Shown here in pieces: positions 17,456 to 25,629 of a stretch of 64,000 nucleotides of DNA (positions within the stretch are counted from its first letter, which is position 1; the number at the start of each line of letters is the position of its first letter). Origin of the DNA: DAOUKH01 sp965207995 (GTDB taxonomy: Bacteria > Chloroflexota > Dehalococcoidia > SHYB01). The stretch covers positions 1,178,001-1,242,000 of the forward strand of contig OZ242299.1 in the NCBI GenBank assembly GCA_965207995.1, read 5' to 3'. A program made the position numbers and the translations under genes. The notes below the pieces were generated by a model that was given only the letters and a program-made list of their open reading frames with translations, was not told where the DNA came from and did no database searches.

Positions 17456-18088
17456 CTACCGTCTCTCGTCGAGCACCGTCTTCGACAGCGGCTCCCCGCG
17501 GATGGGAACGGGACGGAAGCGGGGGCCCGCGGAGTCGTCCTCCCCCAGCACGCCGATGACCTCGGGGTGCGCACGGTTCACGCGGATCGCGGTGACGGGG
17601 AAGGCAGGGTTCTTGGGGTTGGGCACCTTGTTGGTCAGGATCACCCCGTCCTCGATGGCGCTCCGGACGGCGCGGTCTCGCAGCGCGCGCGACTCCGCCC
17701 AGTCCGGGCACTCCGCCGGCAAGAAGAGGTCGCGGAACCACTTGAGGGCGACGAAGTCGAAGCCCGGCCGGCGCTCGGCGATTTCCAGGGACTCCAGAAG
17801 GTCGCGCCGCAGGTCTTCGGGGTCGAGCGGCGGCTCGGCGCTTTCCATCCCCGGCGCATCGTAGTCGCGCGACCACGAGCCAGCGCGAGCGGGGACGGCG
17901 AAGCGGATCCTGATTTCGCCGTCTCGGGCGGGTTGCCAACTCTCGATGGCGGCGTCGCCGCGTTTCCGGCGGTTGTCCTGCCAGATCTCCACCTCGATGT
18001 TGATGCCCCTGGCCTGCGGAAAGGCGTCGGTAATGGGCCCCAACAGAGATTGCTCAAGGTCGATCTGGGCGTCGCGTAATTCAGACAC
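17456..18088 (-). CDS. Unknown protein upstream of VapC, candidate large antitoxin
   Basis: 210 residues, no family recognised. It is acidic and mixed alpha/beta in appearance with no transmembrane helix or classical helix-turn-helix. The middle (about 100-165) contains FVALKWFRDLFLPAECPDW and a basic stretch VNRAHPEVIG. The last 16 residues (PIRGEPLSKTVLDERR) resemble the C-terminal toxin-binding tails of some Phd/VapB-like antitoxins. It is separated from the PIN gene by only 3 bases. Antitoxins are usually 70-90 residues, so a 210-residue partner is unusual; it may combine another function with the neutralising tail. The role as antitoxin is an inference from position and tail. Confidence 0.6.
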   Translation of the reverse strand: MSELRDAQIDLEQSLLGPITDAFPQARGINIEVEIWQDNRRKRGDAAIESWQPARDGEIRIRFAVPARAGSWSRDYDAPGMESAEPPLDPEDLRRDLLESLEIAERRPGFDFVALKWFRDLFLPAECPDWAESRALRDRAVRSAIEDGVILTNKVPNPKNPAFPVTAIRVNRAHPEVIGVLGEDDSAGPRFRPVPIRGEPLSKTVLDERR

Positions 18089-18148
18089 TGCACCACTCCC
18101 ATCTACGATATTGAGGTCTATTCTACGCCCTCGGCGGCTGTTGCGACA

Positions 18149-18541
18149 CTACCCGGCCGCGGGCCGGTGTTCGGTGCCGGCGCCGCGGGTGATGGCAAGC
18201 GCGTTGGTGGGTTCGGGGACGCGGGCCGTGTGCCAGACACCCCGAGGCACGATGCACGCGTGGCCGGAGGGCAATGGGACGACCCGTTCGCCGCCGTCCT
18301 CTTCCAAGACAAGGTCGACGCGGCCCCAGAGGACGAAGACGACCTCGTCGCCGGCGGGGTGGCGCTCCCAGTTCGGCCAGTCCTCCTCCCAATGGAAGGC
18401 GGTGACGAGGCGCCCCTCCTGGAGGTCGGCGCGACCGCCGATCTCCGCCCAGAACCGCTCACCGACGGCGACTTCCGACGCGCCCGGGCCATCCTTGAGG
18501 TGGACGAAGGTCTTGAACAGGGTGAATGCGCCGTCCGGCAT
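18149..18541 (-). CDS. Cupin-domain protein
   Basis: 130-residue single-domain cupin. The first cupin motif region reads RHPAGDEVVFVLWGRVDLVLEEDG and the second PSGHACIVPRGVWHTARVPEPT, giving metal ligands of the His/Glu kind although the first motif has only one clear His. Such small cupins bind a metal and either sense or isomerise small ligands. Start ATG 18541; the 40 bases upstream have no strong alternative. It stands alone, pointing away from the promoter at 18628. The ligand is unknown. Confidence 0.8.
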   Translation of the reverse strand: MPDGAFTLFKTFVHLKDGPGASEVAVGERFWAEIGGRADLQEGRLVTAFHWEEDWPNWERHPAGDEVVFVLWGRVDLVLEEDGGERVVPLPSGHACIVPRGVWHTARVPEPTNALAITRGAGTEHRPAAG

Positions 18542-18627
18542 GGTGCTCCTCCTCGGCCTCGGGCTTGCGGCGCCTTCATTTTACGGGGGCCGGCGGCGCG
18601 GGATCTCAGAAGACGCATGTAGCGTTA

Positions 18628-18656
18628 TTGAACGCGGTTTGGGATTCGCCTAGACT
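18628..18656 (+). promoter_or_regulatory. Sigma70-type promoter for the 18691 gene
   Basis: TTGAAC at 18628-18633 and TAGACT at 18651-18656 with a 17-base spacer. The ATG at 18691 follows about 28 bases after the expected start site, with GGAGGG as ribosome site. It could also drive the nucleoside deoxyribosyltransferase and amt genes downstream. Confidence 0.6.
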
Positions 18657-18690
18657 GTTGCCGCACGGACCTTGACCGACGGAGGGCGTT

Positions 18691-19095
18691 ATGGTCGTAG
18701 CGGGGCTGACGCGGCTGGCTGCCATTTTCATGATGCTCGTGGCGTTAGCGGTGGCGGGGCACTTCGTCGCCACGCCCATCTACGACCCCGACGTCGAGGA
18801 CACCGCACGCACGATCTGGGACCTGCTCAACTACTGCATGATCGCCGCCGGGGTTTTCTCCGTGATTGCAGGGTTCGCGCGGCTCCGCCTCATGCATACC
18901 CGGACGGACGTCAAAGAGTTCATCGCTGGAAACGTCACCTTCTACGCGTCGGCGGGCCTGCTGCTGCTGCTGCTCTGGAACTGGGTAAGCCTGAACTGGG
19001 GCAATGGCGGGGACGGACAGATGTGGGTGGTCATCGACGTTGGACTGCCTCTCGTGCTGGGGTCGACCGCCGTCTACATGTTTAGGGAAGCCTAG
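18691..19095 (+). CDS. Small four-helix membrane protein, unknown
   Basis: 134 residues with four predicted transmembrane segments, around 7-27, 45-65, 82-103 and 110-130 (for example LTRLAAIFMMLVALAVAGHF and AGLLLLLLWNWVSLNW). No family recognised and no catalytic motif. A ribosome site GGAGGGCGTT precedes the ATG, and a good promoter lies at 18628. It heads a plus-strand series with the deoxyribosyltransferase and ammonium transporter. The role is unknown; membrane location is confident. Confidence 0.75.
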   Translation: MVVAGLTRLAAIFMMLVALAVAGHFVATPIYDPDVEDTARTIWDLLNYCMIAAGVFSVIAGFARLRLMHTRTDVKEFIAGNVTFYASAGLLLLLLWNWVSLNWGNGGDGQMWVVIDVGLPLVLGSTAVYMFREA

Positions 19096-19140
19096 ACGGC
19101 CACCGCGGGCCGCGGCTGCCGTTCCGGCGCTAGAGGGCTC

Positions 19141-19159
19141 CCCCGCCTTCGGGGCGGGG
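19141..19159 (+). other. GC-rich tetraloop hairpin before deoxyribosyltransferase gene
   Basis: CCCCGCC-TTCG-GGGCGGGG forms a very stable stem with a UUCG-type loop. It lies between the stop at 19095 and the ATG at 19173. No U-run follows, so it is more likely an RNA-stability or attenuation structure than a standard terminator. Confidence 0.45.
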
Positions 19160-19172
19160 CGGAATATTGGGT

Positions 19173-19637
19173 ATGGGGAAGACCGTATATCTCGCCAACC
19201 CCTACGGTTTCTCGACCCAGCAGCGGGAGGCCTTACTGCCCCCGCTCACGGCGGCGCTGCAAGCGCTGGGCCTCGAGGTCTGGGAGCCGTTCTCCCGGAA
19301 CAACGCCCCGGACAACCTCTCGGAGCCGGGGTGGGCCTACCGCGTCGGCCAGGGCGACTTCCGGGACGTGGTCGCCGCGGACGCGATCTTCGCGGTGGTC
19401 AACGGCGTGCCGCCGGACGAGGGGGTGATGGTGGAGCTCGGCATGGCGATCGCGCTGGGCAAGCCGACCTTCCTCTTCCGGGACGACTTCCGCCGCGCCA
19501 CCGACAGCGAGGAGTACCCGCTCAACCTGATGCTGTTCACCGGCCTGCCCGAAGAGGGCTGGCAAGACTTTTACTACACGCGGATCGAAGAGATCGCGTC
19601 GCCCCACAAGGCGCTGGCGCGTTGGGCGCAAACATAG
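19173..19637 (+). CDS. Nucleoside 2-deoxyribosyltransferase family protein
   Basis: 154 residues of the nucleoside 2-deoxyribosyltransferase/DNPH1-like fold, cytoplasmic enzymes that cleave or exchange the N-glycosidic bond of (deoxy)nucleosides. The nucleophile region is clear: DEGVMVELGMAIALGKP contains the catalytic Glu, preceded by AADAIFAVVNG. The N-terminal YLANPYGFS forms the base/sugar loop. ATG 19173 is taken; a TTG 6 bases upstream would add two residues. It ends 13 bases before the ammonium transporter, so the two are probably cotranscribed, suggesting a nitrogen-salvage setting. Exact substrate is not determined. Confidence 0.85.
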   Translation: MGKTVYLANPYGFSTQQREALLPPLTAALQALGLEVWEPFSRNNAPDNLSEPGWAYRVGQGDFRDVVAADAIFAVVNGVPPDEGVMVELGMAIALGKPTFLFRDDFRRATDSEEYPLNLMLFTGLPEEGWQDFYYTRIEEIASPHKALARWAQT

Positions 19638-19650
19638 CAGGAGGTACGGC

Positions 19651-21054
19651 TTGAACACAGTCACACGAGTCCTTTCGCATCACCGTCTTCCCAGCATCCT
19701 TGCCGCCACAGGGGTGGCGACCATCATCCTCTTCCTGGCCCGCCCGTCCGTGGCGCACGCGACGGGCGTTGGCGAGGAGACAACCTTCGTCTTCAACACC
19801 TTCTCGTTCCTCATCTGGGGGGCCTTGGTGATGTGGATGTGCGCCGGCTTCACCATGCTGGAGTCGGGGTCGGTGCGCACCAAGAACGCGTCGATGATCT
19901 GCATGAAGAACATCGGCCTCTACTCGATCGCCGGGCTCGCCTACTTCTTCATCGGCTACAACCTGATGTACGTCGAAGTCGGCGACGTGATCGGCTCGTT
20001 CACGTTCCTCTACGGCCCGACGGCGGAGGAGGTCGCGCTGGTGGGAGGCGACGCCGACGCAGCCGCGGTCCTCGAAGGAAGCAGCTACGCCACGATGTCG
20101 GACTGGTTCTTCCAAATGGTCTTCGTGGCCACGGCGGCCTCCATCGTCTCCGGCGCCCTCGCCGAACGGGTGAAGATGTGGTCCTTCTTCCTCTTCGTGC
20201 TGGTGCTCACCGCGATCATCTACCCCATCGTGGGCGCCTGGACGTGGGGCGGCGGCTGGCTGGCCCAGGAAGGGTTCCAGGACTTCGCCGGCTCCACCAT
20301 CGTCCACAGCGTCGGCGGTTGGGCGGCGCTCGCGGGCATCCTGGTCGTGGGACCCAGACTCGGCAAGTTCCGCCGCGACGGCACCCCGAGGCCCACGCCG
20401 CCCTCGAACATCCTGGTGGTGACGCTCGGCGTCTTCATCCTCTGGTTCGGCTGGTTCGGCTTCAACGGCGGGTCGCAGCTCGCCTTGGGAAGCGCGGCAG
20501 ACGCGGTGGCGATGAGCCATGTGCTGGCGAACACGAACCTGGCCGCGGCGGCCGGCGTCATGACCGCCCTGATCGTGTCGCGCTACATCCTGGGACGGAT
20601 GGACCTCTTCGCCGGCCTGAACGGGGCGATCGCGGGGCTTGTCTCGATCACGGCCGGCCCCACGTTCGTCGACCACTACTGGGCGGTCGTCATCGGCGCC
20701 ATTGGCGGACTCATCTGCACCCTGGGCATCAAGCTCTTCGAGAAACTGCGGCTGGACGACGTGGTCGGCGCGGTGCCCGCCCACCTGTTCGCCGGCATCT
20801 GGGGAACGCTGGCGGCCTGCATCGCCACAGGCGCCGACTTCGGGGTGCAACTCCTCGGCATCGTCACCATTGGCGCCTTCGTCTTCGCGGTCTCCTGGGT
20901 GCTGTGGCGGGCGCTGGACATGACGGTCAGCGTCCGGGTGCCGCCCCAGGTCGAACGCCTGGGCCAAGACTCCGCCGAATTGGGCATCGAAGCCTATCCT
21001 GAGTTCGTGCTCATGCCTGAGGCGATGGACGAAGACGACGAGGAGGAGGGCTGA
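19651..21054 (+). CDS. amt: Ammonium transporter (Amt family)
   Basis: 467-residue Amt/MEP/Rh-type transporter, a trimeric inner-membrane protein that recruits ammonium at the outer face and conducts ammonia. Residues 1-36 look like a cleavable signal (ending SVAHAT), followed by 11 transmembrane helices. The twin-His pore is present as IVHSVGG and VPAHLFAGIWGT. The start is TTG at 19651, supported by AGGAGG at 19639-19644 with a 6-base spacer. The C-terminal tail ends in an acidic run (MDEDDEEEG), different from the usual regulatory tail that binds GlnK, and no glnK follows, so control may differ from the classical model. Confidence 0.94.
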   Translation: MNTVTRVLSHHRLPSILAATGVATIILFLARPSVAHATGVGEETTFVFNTFSFLIWGALVMWMCAGFTMLESGSVRTKNASMICMKNIGLYSIAGLAYFFIGYNLMYVEVGDVIGSFTFLYGPTAEEVALVGGDADAAAVLEGSSYATMSDWFFQMVFVATAASIVSGALAERVKMWSFFLFVLVLTAIIYPIVGAWTWGGGWLAQEGFQDFAGSTIVHSVGGWAALAGILVVGPRLGKFRRDGTPRPTPPSNILVVTLGVFILWFGWFGFNGGSQLALGSAADAVAMSHVLANTNLAAAAGVMTALIVSRYILGRMDLFAGLNGAIAGLVSITAGPTFVDHYWAVVIGAIGGLICTLGIKLFEKLRLDDVVGAVPAHLFAGIWGTLAACIATGADFGVQLLGIVTIGAFVFAVSWVLWRALDMTVSVRVPPQVERLGQDSAELGIEAYPEFVLMPEAMDEDDEEEG

Positions 21055-21127
21055 CCTCTAGCGCACGGCGCAGCGGGACGCGCACCGGTGGTAGACTGCG
21101 CGCCATGATCCGTCCTGAGGAGATACG

Positions 21128-22297
21128 ATGAGCTCCGCTCAGACAGTGCTTTGCGTCCTCTACCCCGATCCGGAGACGGGGTTTCCTCCGGCCTACGTCA
21201 GGGAGAGTCTCCCTCACCTCACCCGGTATCCCGATGGCCAGACGTTGCCGTCGCCCGGTTCAGTAGACTTCACGCCGGGCCATCTCTTAGGGTCGGTGTC
21301 GGGTGGGCTCGGACTGGAGCGGTTCGTAGGCGAACGGGGAAACCGGTTCATTGCAACGTCGGACAAAGACGGGCCCGATTCGGTTTTCGAGCGGGAGCTG
21401 CCCGATGCGGACGTGGTTATCTCCCAGCCCTTTTGGCCCGCGTACCTTACGGCGGAACGGATAGCGAAGGCGCCAAAGCTCAAGCTGGCCGTCACCGCGG
21501 GCATTGGGTCGGACCACGTCGACCTCAGGGCAGCCGGCGATAGGAACATCACCGTATGCGAAGTGACCTGGTGCAACAGCGTCAGCGTCGCGGAGCACGC
21601 GGTGATGCAGACCCTGGCGCTGGTGCGGGACTATCTCCCCCAGTACGGGTGGATAGTGAAGGGCGGCTGGAACATCGCCGACGCCGTTTCCAGGTCCTAC
21701 GACATCGAAGGGATGGACGTGGGTGTGGTCGCAGCCGGCAGGATTGGGCTAGCCTTCCTGAAGCGGATGAAGCCCTTCGACGTCACGCTCCACTACACGG
21801 ACAAACACCGGCTTGCCGCTGAAGTCGAGGAAGAGCTGGGCCTGACGTTCCATGAGTCCGTCGAATCGCTGGTCGGCGTGTGCGACGTGGTCAGCCTTCA
21901 TTGTCCGCTTCATCCGGAGACGGAGCATCTGTTCGACGATGCGCTGATCGGCAAGATGAAGCGGGGGTCGTACATCGTCAACACCGCCCGGGGGAAGATC
22001 TGCGACCGGGACGCCATCGTGCGGGCACTGGAAAGCGGCCAGTTGGCAGGATATGCGGGCGACGTTTGGTTCCCGCAGCCGCCCCCCGGGGACCATCCCT
22101 GGAGAGCCATGGCGAACCACGGCATGACCCCCCACACGTCAGGCACGTCGCTCTCCGCCCAAGCCCGTTACGCCGCGGGAGTCCGCGAGATACTGGAGTG
22201 CTGGTGGGACGGGCGGCCGATTCGGGACGAATACCTCATCGTGCAGGGAGGCGGCCTCGCGGGAACGGGAGCGCATTCCTACACGCTAAAAGGCTAG
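21128..22297 (+). CDS. fdh: NAD-dependent formate dehydrogenase
   Basis: 389-residue cytoplasmic D-2-hydroxyacid dehydrogenase-fold enzyme oxidising formate to CO2 with NAD. Signature segments of formate dehydrogenases are all here: SDKDGPDSVFEREL, SQPFWPAYLT (substrate Pro), AGIGSDHVDL (Ile), CNSVSVAEH (Asn), NTARGKICD (Arg), DVWFPQPPP (Gln) and PHTSGTSLSAQ (catalytic His). The nucleotide loop is degenerate, reading VVAAGRIG instead of GxGxxG. AGGAG lies just before the ATG at 21128. It stands alone between amt and the monooxygenase triplet; formate could come from demethylation or ring-cleavage chemistry, giving NADH. Confidence 0.93.
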   Translation: MSSAQTVLCVLYPDPETGFPPAYVRESLPHLTRYPDGQTLPSPGSVDFTPGHLLGSVSGGLGLERFVGERGNRFIATSDKDGPDSVFERELPDADVVISQPFWPAYLTAERIAKAPKLKLAVTAGIGSDHVDLRAAGDRNITVCEVTWCNSVSVAEHAVMQTLALVRDYLPQYGWIVKGGWNIADAVSRSYDIEGMDVGVVAAGRIGLAFLKRMKPFDVTLHYTDKHRLAAEVEEELGLTFHESVESLVGVCDVVSLHCPLHPETEHLFDDALIGKMKRGSYIVNTARGKICDRDAIVRALESGQLAGYAGDVWFPQPPPGDHPWRAMANHGMTPHTSGTSLSAQARYAAGVREILECWWDGRPIRDEYLIVQGGGLAGTGAHSYTLKG

Positions 22298-22330
22298 CGC
22301 GGCGTTACCTCAGAACGGAGGGCCGCACCG

Positions 22331-23350
22331 CTACGACGCGGACTTCCTGAAGTGCGGGATGATGCGCTCGGCAAGGATCTCGACGACGCGGTAGGCGTGG
22401 TACGCCTCCATGCCGGGCCACCAGATGCGGAAGAGGAAGTAGTCGATACCGAGCCGGTCGCGGTGCAGCTCGATCTGATGGATGACGTCGTCGACGCTGC
22501 CGACGATGAAGCGCCCGTCGGCGGATAGCTCCTCGAAGGGGATGCGGAAACTCTCCTCGCCGGGGAGCACCTTGTCCTGCCCCCAATCGGCGTAGCGCTG
22601 GTACTTCCCTGCGAGGTAGGGCTGCGCGATCCGGATCGCCTCTTCCCGCGTCTCCGCTACGTGCATTTCCTTGAGAATGGGGCGCGTGTCGGGGAGCGGC
22701 GTGCCCGCCTTGGCCGCGGCGTCTTCGTAGAGCTTGGCCTGGTTCTCCAGCGTCGGCAGGGCGGCATGGGGATTGACGAACCAGGGGAAGCCCTGCGCGC
22801 CGATGCGCTCGGTGGCGCCGTCGCTGTTGGTGGCCACCCAAATAGGGGGGTGCGGCTTCTGGATGGGCCGGATTGTGCACGTCGCATTGGTGAGATTGAA
22901 AAAACGGCCCTGGAAGGTGACGCTGTCTTCCGTCCACAAGCGCCGGATCAGGTCGAGGCCCTCGTACATTCGCGGCACCCGGTTCTTCACCTCGACGTTG
23001 AACGCCTGATACTCGACGTCGCGGTAGCCCAGGCCGATGCCGAAGACGGCCCGGCCCTCGGTGATGACGTCCAGGGAGGCAACGTTCTCGGCGACCTCGA
23101 CGGGGTTCAGGATCGCGAGGAGCACGATGGACAGGATGACGTCCATGTCGCCGGAGTCGGCGGCCAGGCGGGCCAGCAGAGGCAGGTGCTGCAGGTTCTG
23201 ATAGGGAGGCGAGAGGTAGTGGTGGCCGGCGCAGATGCCGTCCAGACCGGCGTCGCGCGCGATGCGCGTCAGTTCTACCGTCTCGCGGAACCGCTTGACC
23301 GGCGAGTCGGTCGAAGGGTGCTGGGGCATGACCATGATGCCGAACCGCAT
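22331..23350 (-). CDS. LLM class flavin-dependent monooxygenase (3rd of triplet)
   Basis: 339-residue luciferase-like (bacterial luciferase/alkanesulfonate monooxygenase) TIM barrel that uses reduced FMN or F420 to oxygenate or reduce a small substrate. Typical segments: GICAGHHYLSPPYQ, LDVITEGRAVFGIGLGYRDVEY (flavin-binding), PHPPIWVATNSDGA. Starts at ATG 23350 and shows no signal peptide. It is the last of three tandem paralogues transcribed from 25440 toward 22331 and the most diverged of the three. The substrate cannot be read from sequence, and no dedicated flavin reductase lies nearby. Confidence 0.9.
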   Translation of the reverse strand: MRFGIMVMPQHPSTDSPVKRFRETVELTRIARDAGLDGICAGHHYLSPPYQNLQHLPLLARLAADSGDMDVILSIVLLAILNPVEVAENVASLDVITEGRAVFGIGLGYRDVEYQAFNVEVKNRVPRMYEGLDLIRRLWTEDSVTFQGRFFNLTNATCTIRPIQKPHPPIWVATNSDGATERIGAQGFPWFVNPHAALPTLENQAKLYEDAAAKAGTPLPDTRPILKEMHVAETREEAIRIAQPYLAGKYQRYADWGQDKVLPGEESFRIPFEELSADGRFIVGSVDDVIHQIELHRDRLGIDYFLFRIWWPGMEAYHAYRVVEILAERIIPHFRKSAS

Positions 23351-23392
23351 AAATGTCCTCCGTGTCGGCCCTAGTTTACAGGTTAGGTGGGG

Positions 23393-24415
23393 TCAACCGG
23401 CGCCGCTCTTCGCGCCGCGGAAGCGCGGAATGACGTGCTCGCCGAAGAGCCGCAGGCTCTTGAGGGAAAGCTCGAACGGCGTGCCCGACCAGTGCATGCG
23501 CAGGATGATGGGGCCGAGCCCCAGGGCCTCCCAGCGGGCAAGCTCGGCGGCGCAATCGTCGGGGCCGCCGATGATGAACCGTCCTTCGATCAGCTTGGCG
23601 ATCTCCCGCCGGAAGTCCTCGGTGGGGCTGATCGTCTTGTCCTGGCCCCAGTCGGCGTAGGCGGCGTACTTGGCGGCCACGTAGGGCGCCGCCTCCACGA
23701 GAGCCTGCTCGGTAGTCTCCCCGCAGTACAGCTCGCGCATGACGGGTAAGAGCACGTCGGCGGGGTGTCCCGCCTCCCGCGCGGCCTTGCGGTATAAGGC
23801 GACCTGGCGGGCGATGGTGTCGTAGTCGGCATGGGGGTTGACGAACCAGGGGAGGCCGAGCCGGGCGGCGCGCTCGACGGCGACGTCGGCGTTGGCGGCC
23901 ATCCACAGCGGGGGGTGAGGCTTCTGGAGGGGCTTCGTCGTGGCGCGGACGCCCTCGAGCCGGACGTGCCGGCCCTCGAACGTCACCGCCTCCTCCGTCC
24001 AAAGCCGGCGCACGGCGTCCAGGCATTCAAGGGTGCGCGCGACCTTGGTCTTGGGGTCGATGCCGAAGGCGGCGAACTCCTGTTCGCGGTAGCCGGGCCC
24101 GGCGCAGACGGTGAGGCGGCCGCCGGAAAGGATGTCCAGCGTCGCCAGTTGCTCGGCCAACTCAATGGGGCGGTGCAACGAGAACAGGATGGTGGCGCAG
24201 AGGCGGGCCGATTTCGTCTCGCCGGCCAGGCGGGCGAGCGTGGGAATCGGCTGGAGGGCCTGGTAGGGATCGGCGGCGTAGTGGTGGCCGATGCTGAGGT
24301 GCTCGTAGCCAAGCTCCTCGGCTTCGCGGGCCCAGCGCAGAATATTGGGAACGCGGGCCCCGAGGTCCTCACCGACGGGCGCCTGATTCGACCAGACCCA
24401 GACTCCGAATTCCAC
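23393..24415 (-). CDS. LLM class flavin-dependent monooxygenase (2nd of triplet)
   Basis: 340 residues. GTG at 24415 (VEFGVWVWSNQ) is chosen because it aligns with the MRFGIMV and MKFGVSI starts of its two paralogues and gives the same length; the frame stays open 99 bases upstream but only across the upstream gene's 3' end. Barrel landmarks include SIGHHYAADPYQALQP, LDILSGGRLTVCAGPGYREQEF and PHPPLWMAANADVA. It begins 20 bases after the upstream paralogue ends. Likely product of tandem duplication; each copy may act on a different substrate. Confidence 0.87.
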   Translation of the reverse strand: MEFGVWVWSNQAPVGEDLGARVPNILRWAREAEELGYEHLSIGHHYAADPYQALQPIPTLARLAGETKSARLCATILFSLHRPIELAEQLATLDILSGGRLTVCAGPGYREQEFAAFGIDPKTKVARTLECLDAVRRLWTEEAVTFEGRHVRLEGVRATTKPLQKPHPPLWMAANADVAVERAARLGLPWFVNPHADYDTIARQVALYRKAAREAGHPADVLLPVMRELYCGETTEQALVEAAPYVAAKYAAYADWGQDKTISPTEDFRREIAKLIEGRFIIGGPDDCAAELARWEALGLGPIILRMHWSGTPFELSLKSLRLFGEHVIPRFRGAKSGAG

Positions 24416-24435
24416 GTTCTCAACCAGCCCTTCGT

Positions 24436-25440
24436 CTACCGCAGATGCGGGACCACCCGCTCGGCGACCAGCCGCAGTCCCTTGAGGGAGAGTTCGAGCG
24501 GCATGCCGGCCCACGTCATGCGGAGATTGATGAGCCCCACGCCCAACTCCTTCCAGGGCCGCAACTGCTCGACGCAGTCCTCGGGGCTGCCCACCGTGAA
24601 GCGGTCACGGAGGAGGTCGCGGAAGTCCTGGTTGAAGTCCTCGTCGCCGGGGAGGGCCTTGTCCTGGCCCCAACCGGCGTAGGTCTGGTACTTGAGGCCG
24701 AGGTAGGGCTTCGCCTCTTCAAAGGCTCGTTCCGTCGTCTCGGCGCAGTAGAGCTCGCGGTTCATGGGAAGGTCGATGTCCCAGGGCTGCCCGGCCTCCC
24801 GCGCCGTCTCCCGGTAGAGTGCCACCTGGCGGGCGATGGTTTCGAAGTTCGCGTGCGGGTTGACGTGCCACGGGAACCCAAGACGGGCCGCCCGGCGGAC
24901 GGCCCCGTCGCCGTTGGCGGCGATCCAGAGAGGAACATGCGGCTTCTGGACGGGCTTCGTGGGGACGCGGACGCCGTCGAGATGGACGTGGCGGCCGTGC
25001 ATGGTTACCGCATCCTCCGTCCATAGCCGCCGCACCGCCTCCAGGCACTCCATCGTCGCGGATACGCGCGTCTTGGGGTCGACGCCGAAGGCCGCGTACT
25101 CCTCGTCGCGGTAGCCGATGGCGGCGCCGACGGTCAGCCGTCCACCGGTGATGACGTCGAGGGTGGCGAGGTGCTCGGCAAGCTCGACGGGATTGTGGAG
25201 ACAGAACAGGATCGTGGTGTGGAGTCGCATCGTCCCCGTCTCGCCTGCTAGGCGTGCGAGCAGCGGGACGGGCTGGAAGGTCTGATAGGGGTGGGCGACG
25301 TAGTGCTGGCCGATGCTGACGTACTCGAAGCCCAGGTCCCGCGCCTCGCGGACGAAGGCCAGCACGTCGGCGAGCCGCCTTTGCATGTCGTCGCCCTCGC
25401 GGACCTGGACCATCGAAGAGATCGAGACGCCGAACTTCAT
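24436..25440 (-). CDS. LLM class flavin-dependent monooxygenase (1st of triplet)
   Basis: 334 residues, first gene of the triplet. ATG 25440 (MKFGVSISS) has AAGGAAGG just upstream. Landmarks: SIGQHYVAHPYQTFQPVP, LDVITGGRLTVGAAIGYRDEEY, PHVPLWIAANGDGA. Close to the middle copy across most of its length, including MRELYCGETTE versus MNRELYCAETTE. The promoter must lie in 25441-25629, the gap shared with the divergent decarboxylase-like gene, which also holds a GC-rich palindrome. Function beyond flavin-dependent oxidation is unknown. Confidence 0.9.
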   Translation of the reverse strand: MKFGVSISSMVQVREGDDMQRRLADVLAFVREARDLGFEYVSIGQHYVAHPYQTFQPVPLLARLAGETGTMRLHTTILFCLHNPVELAEHLATLDVITGGRLTVGAAIGYRDEEYAAFGVDPKTRVSATMECLEAVRRLWTEDAVTMHGRHVHLDGVRVPTKPVQKPHVPLWIAANGDGAVRRAARLGFPWHVNPHANFETIARQVALYRETAREAGQPWDIDLPMNRELYCAETTERAFEEAKPYLGLKYQTYAGWGQDKALPGDEDFNQDFRDLLRDRFTVGSPEDCVEQLRPWKELGVGLINLRMTWAGMPLELSLKGLRLVAERVVPHLR

Positions 25441-25539
25441 GGAGCCTTCCTTCCGCAGACTCGTGCATCTCGTAGGCGGAAAGGAGGAGAAGCGCCCTTC
25501 GGGCGCTCGCGCACCTGCCGGCGCGCGCCCTCTCTCAGT

Positions 25540-25556
25540 CTCCCCCAAGGGGGGAG
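25540..25556. repeat. Intergenic GC-rich palindrome
   Basis: CTCCCCC-AAG-GGGGGAG stem with the flanks CCCTCTCTCAGT on one side and AGGCC on the other, matching the family seen at 39393-39503 and 42595. It sits between two divergent genes, so it is unlikely to be a terminator. Confidence 0.7.
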
Positions 25557-25629
25557 AGGCCAGAGGGGTGCTTTGCGTCCGACCGGCGCCGTCTGCGAGA
25601 ATGGCGCCCGGTCAATCTGTGGTGGTGTC

